In this document: positions 1 through 8,683 of the stretch, piece by piece
How the letters are laid out: the number at the start of each line of letters is the position of its first letter
Position numbering within the stretch: the stretch's first letter is position 1
NCBI GenBank assembly: GCA_900553125.1
Contig: USCB01000001.1
Location: 1-64,000 of the forward strand
DNA: 64,000 nt
DNA from: an uncultured Clostridium sp.
GTDB lineage: Bacteria > Bacillota > Clostridia > TANB77 > CAG-508
Reading direction: 5' to 3'
Notes under the pieces: model-generated
The model's database searches: none
What the model was told of the DNA's origin: nothing
What the model saw: the letters and a program-made list of their open reading frames with translations, nothing else
Position numbers and translations under genes: made by a program

Positions 1-56
1 AAATTAAGACATTTTCCTAAATGATTTATTAAGACATTATCATAAATGAATCATAG

Positions 57-694
57 CTTTCTTATGAAAGTTTTATACAATTTCCAAGAGAATTATTAAA
101 AAGAGAAGAATATAAAGTTCTATCACCAAATGCTATGTTACTATATTCTATTTTAACCGATAGGTTAGAATTATCATTTAAACAAATAGAAAGTAACAAA
201 AAATACAATTCTATGATGCAAAAGGCGATATGTATGTAATTTTTAAGAGAGAAGAAATACAAGAAAAAATGCATATAAAACATGCTGCACTTGATAGTGC
301 AATATTACAATTAAAAGAATGTAATCTTATAAAAGAGAAAAAGCAAGGCAAAAATATGCCAAATATTATTTATTTAGGCAAAACCATAGGAATGATAGAA
401 AGTGAAAAAATAGATAAATTAAGGAGTGTCGAAAATCAGCAGTCAGGAGTGCATGAAATCAACACTCCTGAGTGTAGAAAATCGACAGTACTTAATAGCA
501 ATAATAATAAATATATAAATAATAACTATAAAGGCTATCAAGGAAAAAAGAATACTTATCAAGGCAGAGTTTATCCATCTGGATATTTAAACAAGCTATA
601 TGCTAATTATAATTCACCCAATGATAGTGTTGAAGATTATAAAAAATCAAACGGAATCACCAATTTAAACGATTTGATAGAAAATAATGGTTAA
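57..694 (+). pseudogene. Replication initiator A-like protein, frameshifted and 5'-truncated
   Basis: The two halves together resemble the N-terminal winged-helix region of RepA/RepJ-type initiators of Gram-positive plasmids and conjugative elements. A first segment reads FPRELLKREEYKVLSPNAML and the second has VIFKREEIQEKMHIKH followed by a helix-turn-helix-like stretch. The frame drops by one at an A6 run (198-203): reading ATA at 203 joins the halves. An in-frame TAG at 54-56 and no upstream start mean the 5' end is missing. The C-terminal part (about residues 70-150) is low-complexity Asn/Lys/Tyr. No CGG is involved, so this looks like ordinary decay or homopolymer slippage. It probably marks the edge of an old integrated element together with TnpV. 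Confidence 0.6.
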
Positions 695-706
695 GGAGGA
701 TTTGAA

Positions 707-1097
707 ATGGAAAATATTAAAGTAAAAGACAGATTTGTAGATGAAAAAACAGGAATTGAATATATAAAACAAGGAGATTATTATTTGCCTAATTTAGTAT
801 TAGCACCAGAAGAAACAAGTTATACAATTGGAAAATATGGCAGAATGAAATTGAATTATTTAAAAAATTATAAAAAAGCTGAATATATCATTTTATTTAC
901 GGATGGTAAATAGATATTTACACGAGATAGATATTGCTTGTGAAGACAGAATAAAAACAATTATATCTCAGTTAGTAGAACAAGAAAATGTAACTGAAGA
1001 ATTCAAAGCAACTAATCAAATGGAATGGGTTGGCAGGATGAATTCAATTAAAAATCGTGCTGAAGAAATTGTATTAAGTGAATTAATTTATGTGTAG
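707..1097 (+). pseudogene. TnpV-like transposon protein, split by a frameshift
   Basis: The first part (707-913) carries the TnpV-type start with YIKQGDYYLPNLVLAPEE and GKYGRMKLNYLKNYK. The second (903-1097) carries YLHEIDIACEDR and NQMEWVGRMNSIKNRAEEIV, which is the family's conserved C-terminus. Together they give the usual length of about 120-130 residues, but the frame moves by +1 around 900-906, best explained by a 5-base loss near GATGGTAAA. A CGG trinucleotide occurs at 900-902 but is out of frame with the upstream reading, so it is not one of the CGGN sites described elsewhere. A strong AGGAGG ribosome site precedes the start. TnpV is a small protein of unknown role carried by integrative elements. 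Confidence 0.65.
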
Positions 1098-1108
1098 GAG
1101 GTATCAAA

Positions 1109-1423
1109 ATGGATGAAGTAAGATTATATGAAATGTATTTAAATGAGGCTATTGAAGAAAGAAAAACTGATTTAATAAATAGAAATGAAGAATATAAAAA
1201 TTTGAGAGAAAAATTTAATGATATTATGAATAAATATCCAAATTTACAATTTATATTAGAAGATAGAGAACTGATATTAAATGAAACAGAATGTAAAATG
1301 TTACAAAAACTGGTTAAAATTTATATGGAAATTTGTGATTTTGAGGAAAAGGAAATATTCCTTTTAGGTGGTAAAGAAATGTATTTCTATTTAAAAGATA
1401 CAGGTGTTATTAAAGAAAAATAA
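1109..1423 (+). CDS. Small hypothetical protein next to TnpV
   Basis: A 104-residue, highly charged and mostly helical protein, starting 11 bases after the TnpV remnant with a clear GGAGG site. It has no signal peptide or membrane segment. The central part (residues 15-75) is predicted by eye to be helical, with heptad-like Glu/Lys/Leu spacing, and the end contains GGKEMYFYLKDTG. I do not recognise the family. Small acidic proteins of this kind often follow tnpV in Clostridia mobile elements, so it is probably cargo of the same decayed element. Its frame is open, unlike the two genes before it. Confidence 0.6.
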   Translation: MDEVRLYEMYLNEAIEERKTDLINRNEEYKNLREKFNDIMNKYPNLQFILEDRELILNETECKMLQKLVKIYMEICDFEEKEIFLLGGKEMYFYLKDTGVIKEK

Positions 1424-1455
1424 ATCACATTTTATACAACATAATTATAATTTGA

Positions 1456-1650
1456 ATTACAAATAATTTTACAATTAAAAGAATAAAAAATTTTTTAGGA
1501 GAGATTTCAGATGAAATTTCTTCTTTTTTTAAGGCAATTTTTAGTAAAAATGGGGTTAGAAATTGGCTTATATTACAAAATGAAATATTTAAAGCAAGCG
1601 ACGCATTTATACTCCCGTATAAATACAGCTTGTTATTTTTAGCAAAATGA
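1456..1650 (+). pseudogene. C-terminal fragment of an unidentified protein
   Basis: An open stretch of 64 codons bounded upstream by a TGA (1453-1455), with no start codon or ribosome site. The reading ends in FILPYKYSLLFLAK and a stop. The sequence looks protein-like rather than random, with a regular hydrophobic pattern, so I take it as the tail of a gene whose front was lost. I cannot name the family. Confidence 0.3.
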
Positions 1651-1656
1651 ATGGAT

Positions 1657-1673
1657 GGGGAAATTCTTTCCCC
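1657..1673. repeat. Short inverted repeat GGGGAAA/TTTCCCC
   Basis: A 7-bp perfect stem with a 3-base loop sits just after the protein fragment. No U-tract follows directly, so it may be an element-end hairpin rather than a terminator. Confidence 0.4.
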
Positions 1674-1700
1674 AAACCCCATAAAGAATTTTGAAAAGAA

Positions 1701-1740
1701 ATGATTTAATCTTATAGGTTGCCCTTTAAGATTAGATCAT
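1701..1740 (-). terminator. Rho-independent terminator of the phosphoesterase operon
   Basis: ATGATTTAATCTTA pairs with TAAGATTAGATCAT across a 12-base loop with one mismatch. On the minus strand the stem is followed by a T-rich run, directly downstream of the stop codon at 1749. Confidence 0.6.
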
Positions 1741-1748
1741 ACAGTTTG

Positions 1749-2478
1749 TTAATTAGTCCCATAGAATATTTTTAAAACATGTTTATATCCTGGAAATGAT
1801 AGCGTTTTTATATCTTTTATTACTTTTTGAACATCATAGTGAACTTTTAATTGCCTATACACAACTTTACTTTTATCGATTTCCAATATTCCATATGGTG
1901 CTTCATCCGTCTTCCCAGGGCAACCTAAAGCTCCAGGATTAATGTAGCACTTTTCAGTGCTTTTATTGTAAATTGCAACATGAGTATGCCCATATAAATA
2001 AATATCTGAATTTACATCTTGAAACATTTCTTCATTTTCTTGTAAATTAGCAATTTTTATGTGTCTTTTAAAATTCATTTCATTATCTAATGGATAATGA
2101 ACTATATAAATTTTTTTGTTAAATACTTCAATCATATTCTCATTTGGCAAAGTTTTTATAAATTTTTTTGAAATATTACTCAATTGGCTTTTTATCCATT
2201 CATTTCTATCTAATTGTTCTTGACTAACTTTTACTTTTTCATCATGTACTATTGTTGGCATTCCTTCTATTATATATTTTTCTCGATTTCCTCTTACATA
2301 TATACACTTTTCCTTTATTTGTAAGATTCTTTGTATTACTTCTTCAGATTTTCCTGCTCCGATCAATAAAATCCCCTAAACAAATTATTTTATCTACTTC
2401 TTCTTTTTCAAGCATTTTTAAAACACTATTTAAAGCATCAATATTTCCATGTATGTCTGATATTATACCTATTTTCAT
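1749..2478 (-). CDS. Metallophosphoesterase (YfcE-like), read through one CGGA site
   Basis: A calcineurin-like phosphoesterase that would hydrolyse phosphodiesters with a bimetal centre in the cytoplasm. Motifs in order: SDIHGN (residues about 7-12), CLGDFI (about 33-38), RGNRE (about 65) and YGHTHVA (about 150), which are the metal-binding Asp, His, Asn and His positions. Start ATG at 2478 follows GGGAGAAT. The gene is interrupted after codon 39 by an in-frame CGG at 2361-2359. Skipping the C and reading GGA as glycine joins the N-terminal metal motifs to the remaining 205 residues; the length is 3x243+1. Without the shift the product would lose most of the active site. It is followed by a good terminator and preceded 61 bases upstream by a histidine phosphatase gene. 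Confidence 0.85.
2358..2361 (-). other. CGGA +1 site (phosphoesterase)
   Basis: In-frame CGG at codon 40, preceded by GAT and followed by A. Reading the four bases as one glycine gives GDFIDGAGKSEE and restores the frame. Confidence 0.8.
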
Positions 2479-2539
2479 ATTATTCTCCCTTTTCCATATG
2501 TGGCATTATCAGGATTTTTTCTTATCCTTAATAATATTA

Positions 2540-3170
2540 TTAGTCTATTTGTTCTAATTTAATTAATTCCTTTTTTCTAAAAACCAATTTTATTAGACAA
2601 GGTGATTTTATATCTAAAACTGTTTTTTTATCATATACTAATTTAACATTTTCATTTACTTCGCACCAATTTAGTAAGAAAAATTTTATGGAACCTCCGA
2701 TGACTTATAACTGCAATTCTTTTTCCTTCATATTCTTTAAGAATTTTATCAAAGAATTTATTCATTCTTTGTCTTGTTTCTTCAGCACTTTCTCCATCAG
2801 AAGTTTTAAATTCTCTATCTAATAATTGTTCTTGTGAAGGATCTCTTGTTTTTTTATCTTTCATAAATTCACCCAATTCTGTTAAATTTCCTAATTTTCT
2901 TTCATTTAAGTTACTATTTAAATTAAGTGGTAAATTATTAGTATTAGCAATATATTTTGCAGTTGCTTTTGCTCTAGTATAGCTACTTGACCAAATAGTG
3001 TCAAGATTATTAAGTTCAATATTCTCGCTTAATTTTTTAGATTGTTCTTCTCCTTGTACAGATAATATTTCTTTTTCATTAATCATTTGAGAATCTTCAC
3101 TTGTATTTCTAATTCCATTTTCATCAACAGTTTCAGCATGTCTAATTAAATAAATAATAGTATCCTCCAT
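2540..3170 (-). CDS. Histidine phosphatase family protein (phosphoglycerate mutase-like), read through one CGGA site
   Basis: A cytoplasmic phosphatase of the phosphoglycerate-mutase superfamily. LIRHAET (residues about 8-14) holds the phosphohistidine; SSSYTRAKATA (about 62) is the second conserved block; GESAEETRQRM (about 125) the third. The last catalytic block should read SHGG. Here it is SH, then CGGA, then GGT, so plain triplet reading gives SHRRFHK and an early stop at 2652. Treating CGGA as glycine gives SHGGSIKFFLLNWCEV and extends the protein by 37 residues to a TAA at 2540, the length expected for the family. Total length is 3x210+1 bases. This is among the clearest cases, because the glycine follows the catalytic histidine. 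Confidence 0.88.
2696..2699 (-). other. CGGA +1 site (histidine phosphatase SHGG motif)
   Basis: In-frame CGG at codon 158 after CAT (His). Quadruplet reading yields the conserved SHGG; triplet reading destroys it. Confidence 0.88.
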
Positions 3171-3275
3171 CTTAAATAACTTCTCCTCTCAGTTTTTATA
3201 TTTTATATTATACTTTAATTTAATAGAAAAAATGTAAGTTATCACTCTAATTGTCACTTAAAATTTATAATTTAT

Positions 3276-4013
3276 TTATACTATTTTCTTTGCTTTAACA
3301 ATTAAAAAGAATGGTCTATCTAATTGATTTATGTATTTTGGATTTTTAGTCAATGCTTCTTGACTTGCAACAGGTTCTTCAATTTTTTCTATAGAAAATC
3401 CACTTTTGACAAGCACATTAATAATTTCAGTAAAAGTTCTATGATATTTTATTACATCTTTTTCAAACCATTCCTTCGTTCTTATACCAGGTCTATTGTA
3501 ATCTGAAAATAATCCAAAGTACTTGTCATCTATAATTGTATGTCCTTTTTTAACATTTTCCGTATATTTTGTACATGTTGTAAATGGATGTTCTTGGGAG
3601 AATATTAGATAGCCATCTTTATTTAATAAATTATAAATATCTTTTACTAATCTATTATAGTCTTTTATATAATGAAATGCTAATGATGATATTACTATAT
3701 CAAACTTATCGTTAATTTGATATATATCTTCCATTACTATTACTTTATAATCTATATCTTTTAATTTATTATATCTATTTGCCATCTCTATCATATGTGT
3801 AGAAATATCCAGTCCTAATATACTTTTCTCACCTAACTCTTTATAATATTTATCATTTTCTCCATATCCACAGCCTAAATCTAATATTTTTTTATTTTTA
3901 ACATTAGGCATAATATTTCTAAAAGCTGGGATTTCAATTAAATCATTTGCATTTAATCCCCTTTGATTAATTCTAAGTTCATCATATTTTTCAAAAAAAT
4001 GCTTTCTCATCAT
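3276..4013 (-). CDS. SAM-dependent class I methyltransferase
   Basis: A 245-residue Rossmann-fold methyltransferase of the UbiE/Tam-like group. Motif I is KILDLGCGYGEN (about residues 41-52), motif II LGLDIS (about 68), motif III DIVISSLAFHYIKD (about 105-118), and NLLNKDGYLIFSQEHPF (about 128) is the post-motif. It transfers a methyl group from S-adenosylmethionine; the substrate cannot be read from sequence, and the histidine-rich FSQEHPF region is shared with small-molecule methylases. Starts at ATGATG after GGAGGA. It stands alone between the histidine phosphatase and tyrS on the same strand, with 180 bases of AT-rich spacer upstream. Confidence 0.85.
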   Translation of the reverse strand: MMRKHFFEKYDELRINQRGLNANDLIEIPAFRNIMPNVKNKKILDLGCGYGENDKYYKELGEKSILGLDISTHMIEMANRYNKLKDIDYKVIVMEDIYQINDKFDIVISSLAFHYIKDYNRLVKDIYNLLNKDGYLIFSQEHPFTTCTKYTENVKKGHTIIDDKYFGLFSDYNRPGIRTKEWFEKDVIKYHRTFTEIINVLVKSGFSIEKIEEPVASQEALTKNPKYINQLDRPFFLIVKAKKIV

Positions 4014-4194
4014 AAATATTCTGTTTCATAGTTCCTCCTAAATTAATATTTGTGCTCAAATTATATTATAAAAATATTCTTTTAACAATGCTTTGTAAAA
4101 TTTATTGAATGAACACAAAGTTATCGAATATTTTAAATTTTTTTGACTTTACTCTGCCACAACGATATAAATAATTTTAATCTCACTATACATT

Positions 4195-5379
4195 TTACTT
4201 AAAAATAACTTTCTTAAATTTATTTTTTCCAAATTGAATAACTTTTTCATTTTCAATTTTAATTGATTTATTAACATCTTCAATTAATACTGAATCTAAT
4301 TTTACACCTCTTCCAAGTATCATTCTTTTAGCTTCACTTTTGGAATTACTAAATCCTATTCTGACTAATAAATCACATATATTTATAGTATTTTCATTAA
4401 TTTCAAATACTTCTATATCTTGTGGTATTCCACCATTTGCAATTCTTAAATATCTCTCTTTTATTTCTTCAAAATCAGATTCTTTATCATACATTGCTAG
4501 TAATTCTTTTGCAAATCTAAAATGAGCTTCTCTTATATCTCCTGCCATAATTTTATCTATTTCTTCTGTTGGTAAATCAGTTGCTAAATCAAAATATTGT
4601 TTTAATATATCATCTGGAATTTTCATACTTTTTTCAAATTTATCAAAGGGAGCATCTGTAATTCCAATATAATTATCAAGAGATTTGCTCATTTTTTCTT
4701 TTCCGTCAAGCCCTACTAGTAAAGGAAAAGTCATAACAACCTGTGGTTCTTGGTCATAATCTCTTTGTAGTTCTCTACCTACAAGTAAATTAAAAGTTTG
4801 GTCTGTCCCTCCAATTTCTATGTCTGCATTTAAAGCTACAGAATCATAGCCTTGCATTAAAGGATATAATAATTCGTGCATTGATAAAGGTAAATTATTT
4901 TCAAATCTATTTTTGAAATCATCTCTTTCCATTATTCTGGCAACTGTATATTTACTCGTTAATTTTATAACATCCTCAAAATTCATTTTAGATAACCATT
5001 CAGAATTAAATACAATTTTAGTCTTGTCCTTATCCAATATTTTTATTGCTTGTTCCATATAACTTTCTGCTGACTTTCTTGTTTGCTCAAATGTTAATGC
5101 GGGTCTTGTCTTGCTGTTTCCAGATGGATCTCCTATCATTGCTGTAAAATCTCCAACCACAAATATTATTTCGTGCCCCATATCTTGAAATTGTTTCAAT
5201 ACTCTAAGTGGAACAGAATGTCCTATATGCAAATCTGGTCTTGATGGATCTGCACCAAATTTTATTTTTAATTTTTTTCCACTTTTTATTTTTTCTTCTA
5301 AATCTTCTACAGAAAATATCTGTACTGCTTTTCTTTTTATTATTTCTAAATTATCCATATTATTAACACTCCTTATCAA
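4195..5379 (-). CDS. tyrS: Tyrosyl-tRNA synthetase
   Basis: A class I aminoacyl-tRNA synthetase charging tRNA-Tyr. The HIGH motif appears as HIGHSVPLRVL (about residue 52) and the KMSKS loop as GKEKMSKSLDN (about 233). The C-terminal S4 RNA-binding domain occupies about residues 330-394 (VRIGFSNSKSEAKRMI). The 394-residue length fits the TyrZ-type branch of bacterial TyrRS. Controlled by the T-box leader at 5440-5690. The in-track start MIRSVNNMDNLEIIK could instead be the second Met (MDNLEI) at 5358; the GGAG site at about 5372 favours this later ATG. No CGG codon in frame. Confidence 0.95.
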   Translation of the reverse strand: MIRSVNNMDNLEIIKRKAVQIFSVEDLEEKIKSGKKLKIKFGADPSRPDLHIGHSVPLRVLKQFQDMGHEIIFVVGDFTAMIGDPSGNSKTRPALTFEQTRKSAESYMEQAIKILDKDKTKIVFNSEWLSKMNFEDVIKLTSKYTVARIMERDDFKNRFENNLPLSMHELLYPLMQGYDSVALNADIEIGGTDQTFNLLVGRELQRDYDQEPQVVMTFPLLVGLDGKEKMSKSLDNYIGITDAPFDKFEKSMKIPDDILKQYFDLATDLPTEEIDKIMAGDIREAHFRFAKELLAMYDKESDFEEIKERYLRIANGGIPQDIEVFEINENTINICDLLVRIGFSNSKSEAKRMILGRGVKLDSVLIEDVNKSIKIENEKVIQFGKNKFKKVIFK

Positions 5380-5439
5380 ATTTATTTAATTATAATTAGA
5401 GTATTATAATAGAATAGCCTTAAAGTTCTTAACTTATCA

Positions 5440-5690
5440 GGCATAGTACCACCTCCATTTTAGAGATTCAAAAAGAGCTGAATCTCCCTATATTTAAAGG
5501 GCGAATCAACTCCGCTGTACCACCTTTATTCACAATAATTGTTATTGCCTCATTTATAGTTTTTCGTAGCCACACGATAGTTACTATAAGAATTGTAATT
5601 CAAATTTTATATACTGATAATTTTCACCACACATTATCTCTCTATTAGTTACTATAAAATTCTACTGAGTTTCTTTTTAATACATAACTA
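5440..5690 (-). promoter_or_regulatory. T-box leader (tyrosine) with terminator
   Basis: The minus strand contains the T-box consensus AAGGTGGTACAGCGGAG (5512-5530), the antiterminator element that pairs with the uncharged tRNA acceptor end. It is followed by a strong hairpin of GAGATTCA/TGAATCTC (5463-5486) as the competing terminator. An AGAGA motif, as in Stem I, lies about 120 bases upstream. By position it senses uncharged tRNA-Tyr and controls tyrS; I could not fix the specifier triplet. Confidence 0.8.
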
Positions 5691-5718
5691 TATTCAATTA
5701 TTTTATATTTTAACATTA

Positions 5719-6318
5719 TTATAAAGTTTTGTCAAAATCATTTTTTCTTGCAATAACTTCAAATGTATGGCAATGTTTCATTTTACCTAAAGCAGTTGGT
5801 CTATCTTTTTCAATTTTCTCAAATTCTAAAATATCAAAATCTTTAAACAATTCAATTACATCTTCCTTACTTAAAAATGTTCTTTTATCTGCCCCTGTAT
5901 TCCATTCTTCTTTTAATCCAAAGAAATTACCAACAAAAAATCCATTTGAATTTATACTATTGCATATTTCTTGCCACATATTATAAAAATATTCTTTATT
6001 ACAAAAAGGTAAAGCATTGTTTGATATAATTAAATTGCATTTAGGTAAATGTAATTTTTCGAATTTTTGAACTTGAAAATTAAATTTATCTTGTTTTTCA
6101 TAACTTAATTTGTTTCTTATTGTATTTTCAACATTAGTTTAAGCTATTGATAGTACATTCCAATTATGTTCTATTAAGTATATTGTGTCACATCCTGATC
6201 CACATCCTAAATCAATTGCATTTCCTGTTAAATTGTTATATTTCTCTATAAATTTTATAATATTCTTACGAGGAGGTTTATTATCAGTAATTTTATGATA
6301 ATTATTCCAGTTATTCAT
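5719..6318 (-). pseudogene. SAM methyltransferase with in-frame TAA
   Basis: Frame runs from ATG at 6318 to 5719 and is open except for one TAA at 6141-6139 (codon 60). The N-terminal part has motif I as AIDLGCGSGCDT; after the stop come NLIISNNALPFCN and a C-terminal tail with FEVIARK, all in the same frame. Without the stop it would be a normal 199-residue TehB/UbiE-like methyltransferase. The stop falls at the end of strand beta-2 (WNVLSIA, then stop, then TNVEN), where an acidic residue usually binds the SAM ribose. No CGG is involved. Either a recent nonsense mutation, a sequencing error or readthrough. Confidence 0.7.
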
Positions 6319-6408
6319 ATATTTAATTTCTCCAATCTTCTATATATTTTTATTTTTCATATAACTACTTTTAAATTTTTTGGGCAGAATTTCCATTTAT
6401 TTTTTACT

Positions 6409-6636
6409 TTACAATCTATTATCCGTTTTTGGTTGATCTAACTTCTTGTGTAGTATATTATTTGTAAAAACCATAAATAATGTATAAAATACTGAACCTA
6501 TCATTCCAAAGATTCTTATTCCTTGTTCATTGCACATTATGGTACCATATAGATTTAATATTCCGCAAATACCTACACAAATAGTTGATATTCCAATAAA
6601 ATTAAAACTGTACATCAATATAATCAATATCAACAT
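6409..6636 (-). CDS. Small integral membrane protein, possibly a fragment
   Basis: About 75 residues with three hydrophobic segments (residues about 1-20, 22-40 and 48-62) and a basic tail. The open frame continues upstream without an ATG to about 6708, adding a basic segment, so the true start may be a non-ATG codon, or this is the C-terminal part of a shortened gene. No family recognised. It lies between the methyltransferase pseudogene and a HAD hydrolase, all on the minus strand. Confidence 0.4.
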   Translation of the reverse strand: MLILIILMYSFNFIGISTICVGICGILNLYGTIMCNEQGIRIFGMIGSVFYTLFMVFTNNILHKKLDQPKTDNRL

Positions 6637-6732
6637 TAATAAGAATGTTATAGTTTTATATTTTTGTTTCTTTTTATTGGTTACTTGTCCTAATATAAAA
6701 AATGTTGATCACACATTTTTTTCGTTCTTTTA

Positions 6733-7380
6733 TTACATTAAATTTAATTCATTTATTATATTAACTATGCTATCATATTTATCTGGTTCAACTTTTTTTG
6801 AAATAATACCTGAAGAATTACCTGTAGTAATGTTATTTTGATTATCATCGATAAAAACAGATTCGCTAGGTATTAGATTATATCTTTCTAATAAAGTCAT
6901 ATATATACTTACAAATGGCTTAACTTTATGCTCTTGATATGATAAAACATATCCATCTACTAATTTGAATAATCCACTTTTTTCAACAAATTCGTATGTA
7001 TATGGATTAATATTAGATAATAAATATATTTTATAATTATTATTTTTTAATTTTTTGATTAAGTTTAAAACATTTTCATCAACTTTAGCAAAGTTGTTAT
7101 AATTATACCAAAAATCAGTTATTAGATTATCATAGACATGATTTGTTCTATCTTTTACGATTTCTATTGCATTTTCTCTTGTTATATAACCTGTATCAAT
7201 TAGAGCATTTCCTAACCATTCAGGAGAATTTATAATATTATCTAAAATAAATTTTTGTTCATTTCTATCACTAGTAAATTTCTGCAATACATCATCTACA
7301 TTAAAGTTAAGTATAACATTTCCAATATCGAATATTATATTTTTAATTATTCTATCTTTTTTTAATTCTTTATTATCCAT
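6733..7380 (-). CDS. HAD-family hydrolase
   Basis: A 215-residue phosphatase-like protein of the haloacid dehalogenase superfamily. Motif I is FDIGNVILNF (residues about 17-26), where the second acidic residue of DxD is replaced by Asn as in the YihX-like branch. Motif II is YLLSNI (about 118), and motifs III/IV are HKVKPFVSIY (about 146) and SVFIDDNQNN (about 170). The cap between motifs I and II is all-helical. Substrate is likely a small phosphorylated metabolite. The start codon at 7380 has GGAGAT a few bases upstream. Confidence 0.8.
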   Translation of the reverse strand: MDNKELKKDRIIKNIIFDIGNVILNFNVDDVLQKFTSDRNEQKFILDNIINSPEWLGNALIDTGYITRENAIEIVKDRTNHVYDNLITDFWYNYNNFAKVDENVLNLIKKLKNNNYKIYLLSNINPYTYEFVEKSGLFKLVDGYVLSYQEHKVKPFVSIYMTLLERYNLIPSESVFIDDNQNNITTGNSSGIISKKVEPDKYDSIVNIINELNLM

Positions 7381-7397
7381 TTGAAATCTCCTCTTTT

Positions 7398-7426
7398 TTG
7401 ACTTTTATGTAAATTTATGCTATAAT
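7398..7426 (+). promoter_or_regulatory. Sigma-A type promoter
   Basis: TTGACT, a 17-base spacer, then TATAAT. It reads into the foreign-looking gene that starts at 7484. Confidence 0.7.
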
Positions 7427-7483
7427 ATAAGTGTAGTTAGCTTAAATAGCACATTGAAAAAAATGAAGGTGAGGAATACAACT

Positions 7484-8044
7484 ATGGCAACAACTATTAT
7501 CAACATTCACAAACAGGCAGGTCAGAAAAAGGATGCTATCCGCATCAACTCCATCGCAGATATCCCTGCATTTCTGAAGGAAACAATTACTATTAAGAAT
7601 AACCAAATTAATTTGGTTTGCGTTGAAGGTAATGAAACTGCTCCTTTGGGTAGCGTTATTGGATACGAAGAATCTACTTCTACTAGCACAGGTTGGAATA
7701 CTTGGCACATCGCCAATGCTACTACCAATCTCGTAGAAATTGATGGTGTGTTCTATAAGAAAGCAACGGTTATGCACGCACAGGCTGTTTCTGAAGAGTT
7801 TCCTGAATTTCTTGAAGGTGCAAACATTACTCATAATGAGGATGGCTCTTGGTCTATTAAGACTGATTGGGGCATTAGCACAGGTTTCCCTGGTGCTTCT
7901 TACTGGGTACGTTATGGCACTAAAGAAGATGGAACTCCTGATGCAAATATTTTGACCAAGACTGAAAAGTCTTATCGTGACTATATTGTCTGCGATGAAA
8001 ATGGTCAGGATCTCGGATATCTCTGTGAAATTGATCCAGCGTAA
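7484..8044 (+). CDS. Hypothetical protein of foreign composition
   Basis: A 186-residue soluble protein with no recognisable family. I place the start at the second ATG (7484, MATTIINIHKQ) because GGTGAGG lies 9 bases upstream. It has no signal peptide or membrane helix. Aromatic and Gly/Ser/Thr-rich stretches (residues about 60-80 and 120-140) suggest a beta-rich fold. Codon choice is unlike the rest of the window: CGC, ATC, CTC, GGT and TCC are common, and the gene is clearly richer in GC. It has its own promoter and its own strong terminator, so it is a self-contained, recently acquired unit, perhaps of phage or plasmid origin. Confidence 0.75.
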   Translation: MATTIINIHKQAGQKKDAIRINSIADIPAFLKETITIKNNQINLVCVEGNETAPLGSVIGYEESTSTSTGWNTWHIANATTNLVEIDGVFYKKATVMHAQAVSEEFPEFLEGANITHNEDGSWSIKTDWGISTGFPGASYWVRYGTKEDGTPDANILTKTEKSYRDYIVCDENGQDLGYLCEIDPA

Positions 8045-8102
8045 AAAACAAGAGGTTTGGTAATCCTCACACAAAAGCAATAGGTTTCATTTGCCTTGCT
8101 TA

Positions 8103-8139
8103 AACTACCACCACCGTTTCATTAGCGGTGGTTTTCATT
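8103..8139 (+). terminator. Rho-independent terminator
   Basis: ACCACCACCG pairs with CGGTGGT across a TTTCATTAG loop, followed by a T-rich tract. It terminates the gene at 7484-8044. Confidence 0.8.
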
Positions 8140-8151
8140 TTTTATATTAAA

Positions 8152-8481
8152 TTAATTCTTGTTTTCCCATATTTTTCTTATATACTTCAAAGATAAAGTT
8201 GATAAAGTAAATCCAATTACTGGAACTAATGAACTTAATAATATATTGTCATATTTTCTAATTACATAAGAGTATATAATAACAACAATATATGTTAATA
8301 CACATATACAGATTTTTCTTGTCCAACTAGTTTCCCATCTTTTATCTAATTCAACTCTTTTATTTCTTTCTTTTATATTTTCAATTTCTTTTTCTAAATC
8401 TTTTAATTCCATTTTAAACCTCATTTCCTGACATATTATACAAACTTTTCCATTATTCTTTATTTTTAAATAATAATCCAT
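8152..8481 (-). CDS. Small membrane protein with coiled-coil N-terminus
   Basis: The likely start is the internal Met of MRFKMELKDLEKE (about 8424), giving roughly 90 residues. The N-terminal 35 residues are a charged heptad-type helix (LKDLEKEIENIKERNKR), followed by two transmembrane helices (ICICVLTYIVVIIYSYV and LVPVIGFTLSTLSL) and a short basic tail. Function unknown. Convergent with the foreign gene to its left; the two are separated by the terminator at 8103-8139. Confidence 0.55.
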   Translation of the reverse strand: MDYYLKIKNNGKVCIICQEMRFKMELKDLEKEIENIKERNKRVELDKRWETSWTRKICICVLTYIVVIIYSYVIRKYDNILLSSLVPVIGFTLSTLSLKYIRKIWENKN

Positions 8482-8530
8482 ATATATCTTATCATAAATA
8501 ATTTTTTTTCACAATAATTTTTGAGTTAAT

Positions 8531-8680
8531 TTCACGAACATCTCAAAAGCATTTGACAAGTACTAAAAAGTAGTATTCTTTAGCTATTTAAATGAGATTT
8601 TTGAAGTTTATAAGCTGTCTGTAAGGTAGCATTCTGCTTATAAAAAGAGATTTTACGAATATTCAAAAATTATTGACACA
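8531..8680. repeat. Intergenic structured segment with flanking direct repeats
   Basis: This 200-base gene-free stretch holds a 9-bp perfect stem, TTTATAAGC (8607-8615) with GCTTATAAA (8636-8644), around a 20-base loop. It is flanked by two imperfect copies of a motif resembling CGAA-AT-CAAAA-ATTTGACA (about 8534-8556 and 8655-8678). It may be a small RNA, a leader or a remnant of a miniature element; no known family recognised. Confidence 0.35.
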
Positions 8681-8683
8681 TAA

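Noticed and set aside
1..50. Near-direct repeat TTAAGACATT at the window start as an iteron array
   Set aside because: Only two copies visible and the window begins there; insufficient evidence.
900..906. CGGA at the TnpV frameshift as a further quadruplet site
   Set aside because: The CGG is not in the upstream reading frame (upstream reads ACG GAT); the break fits a small deletion.
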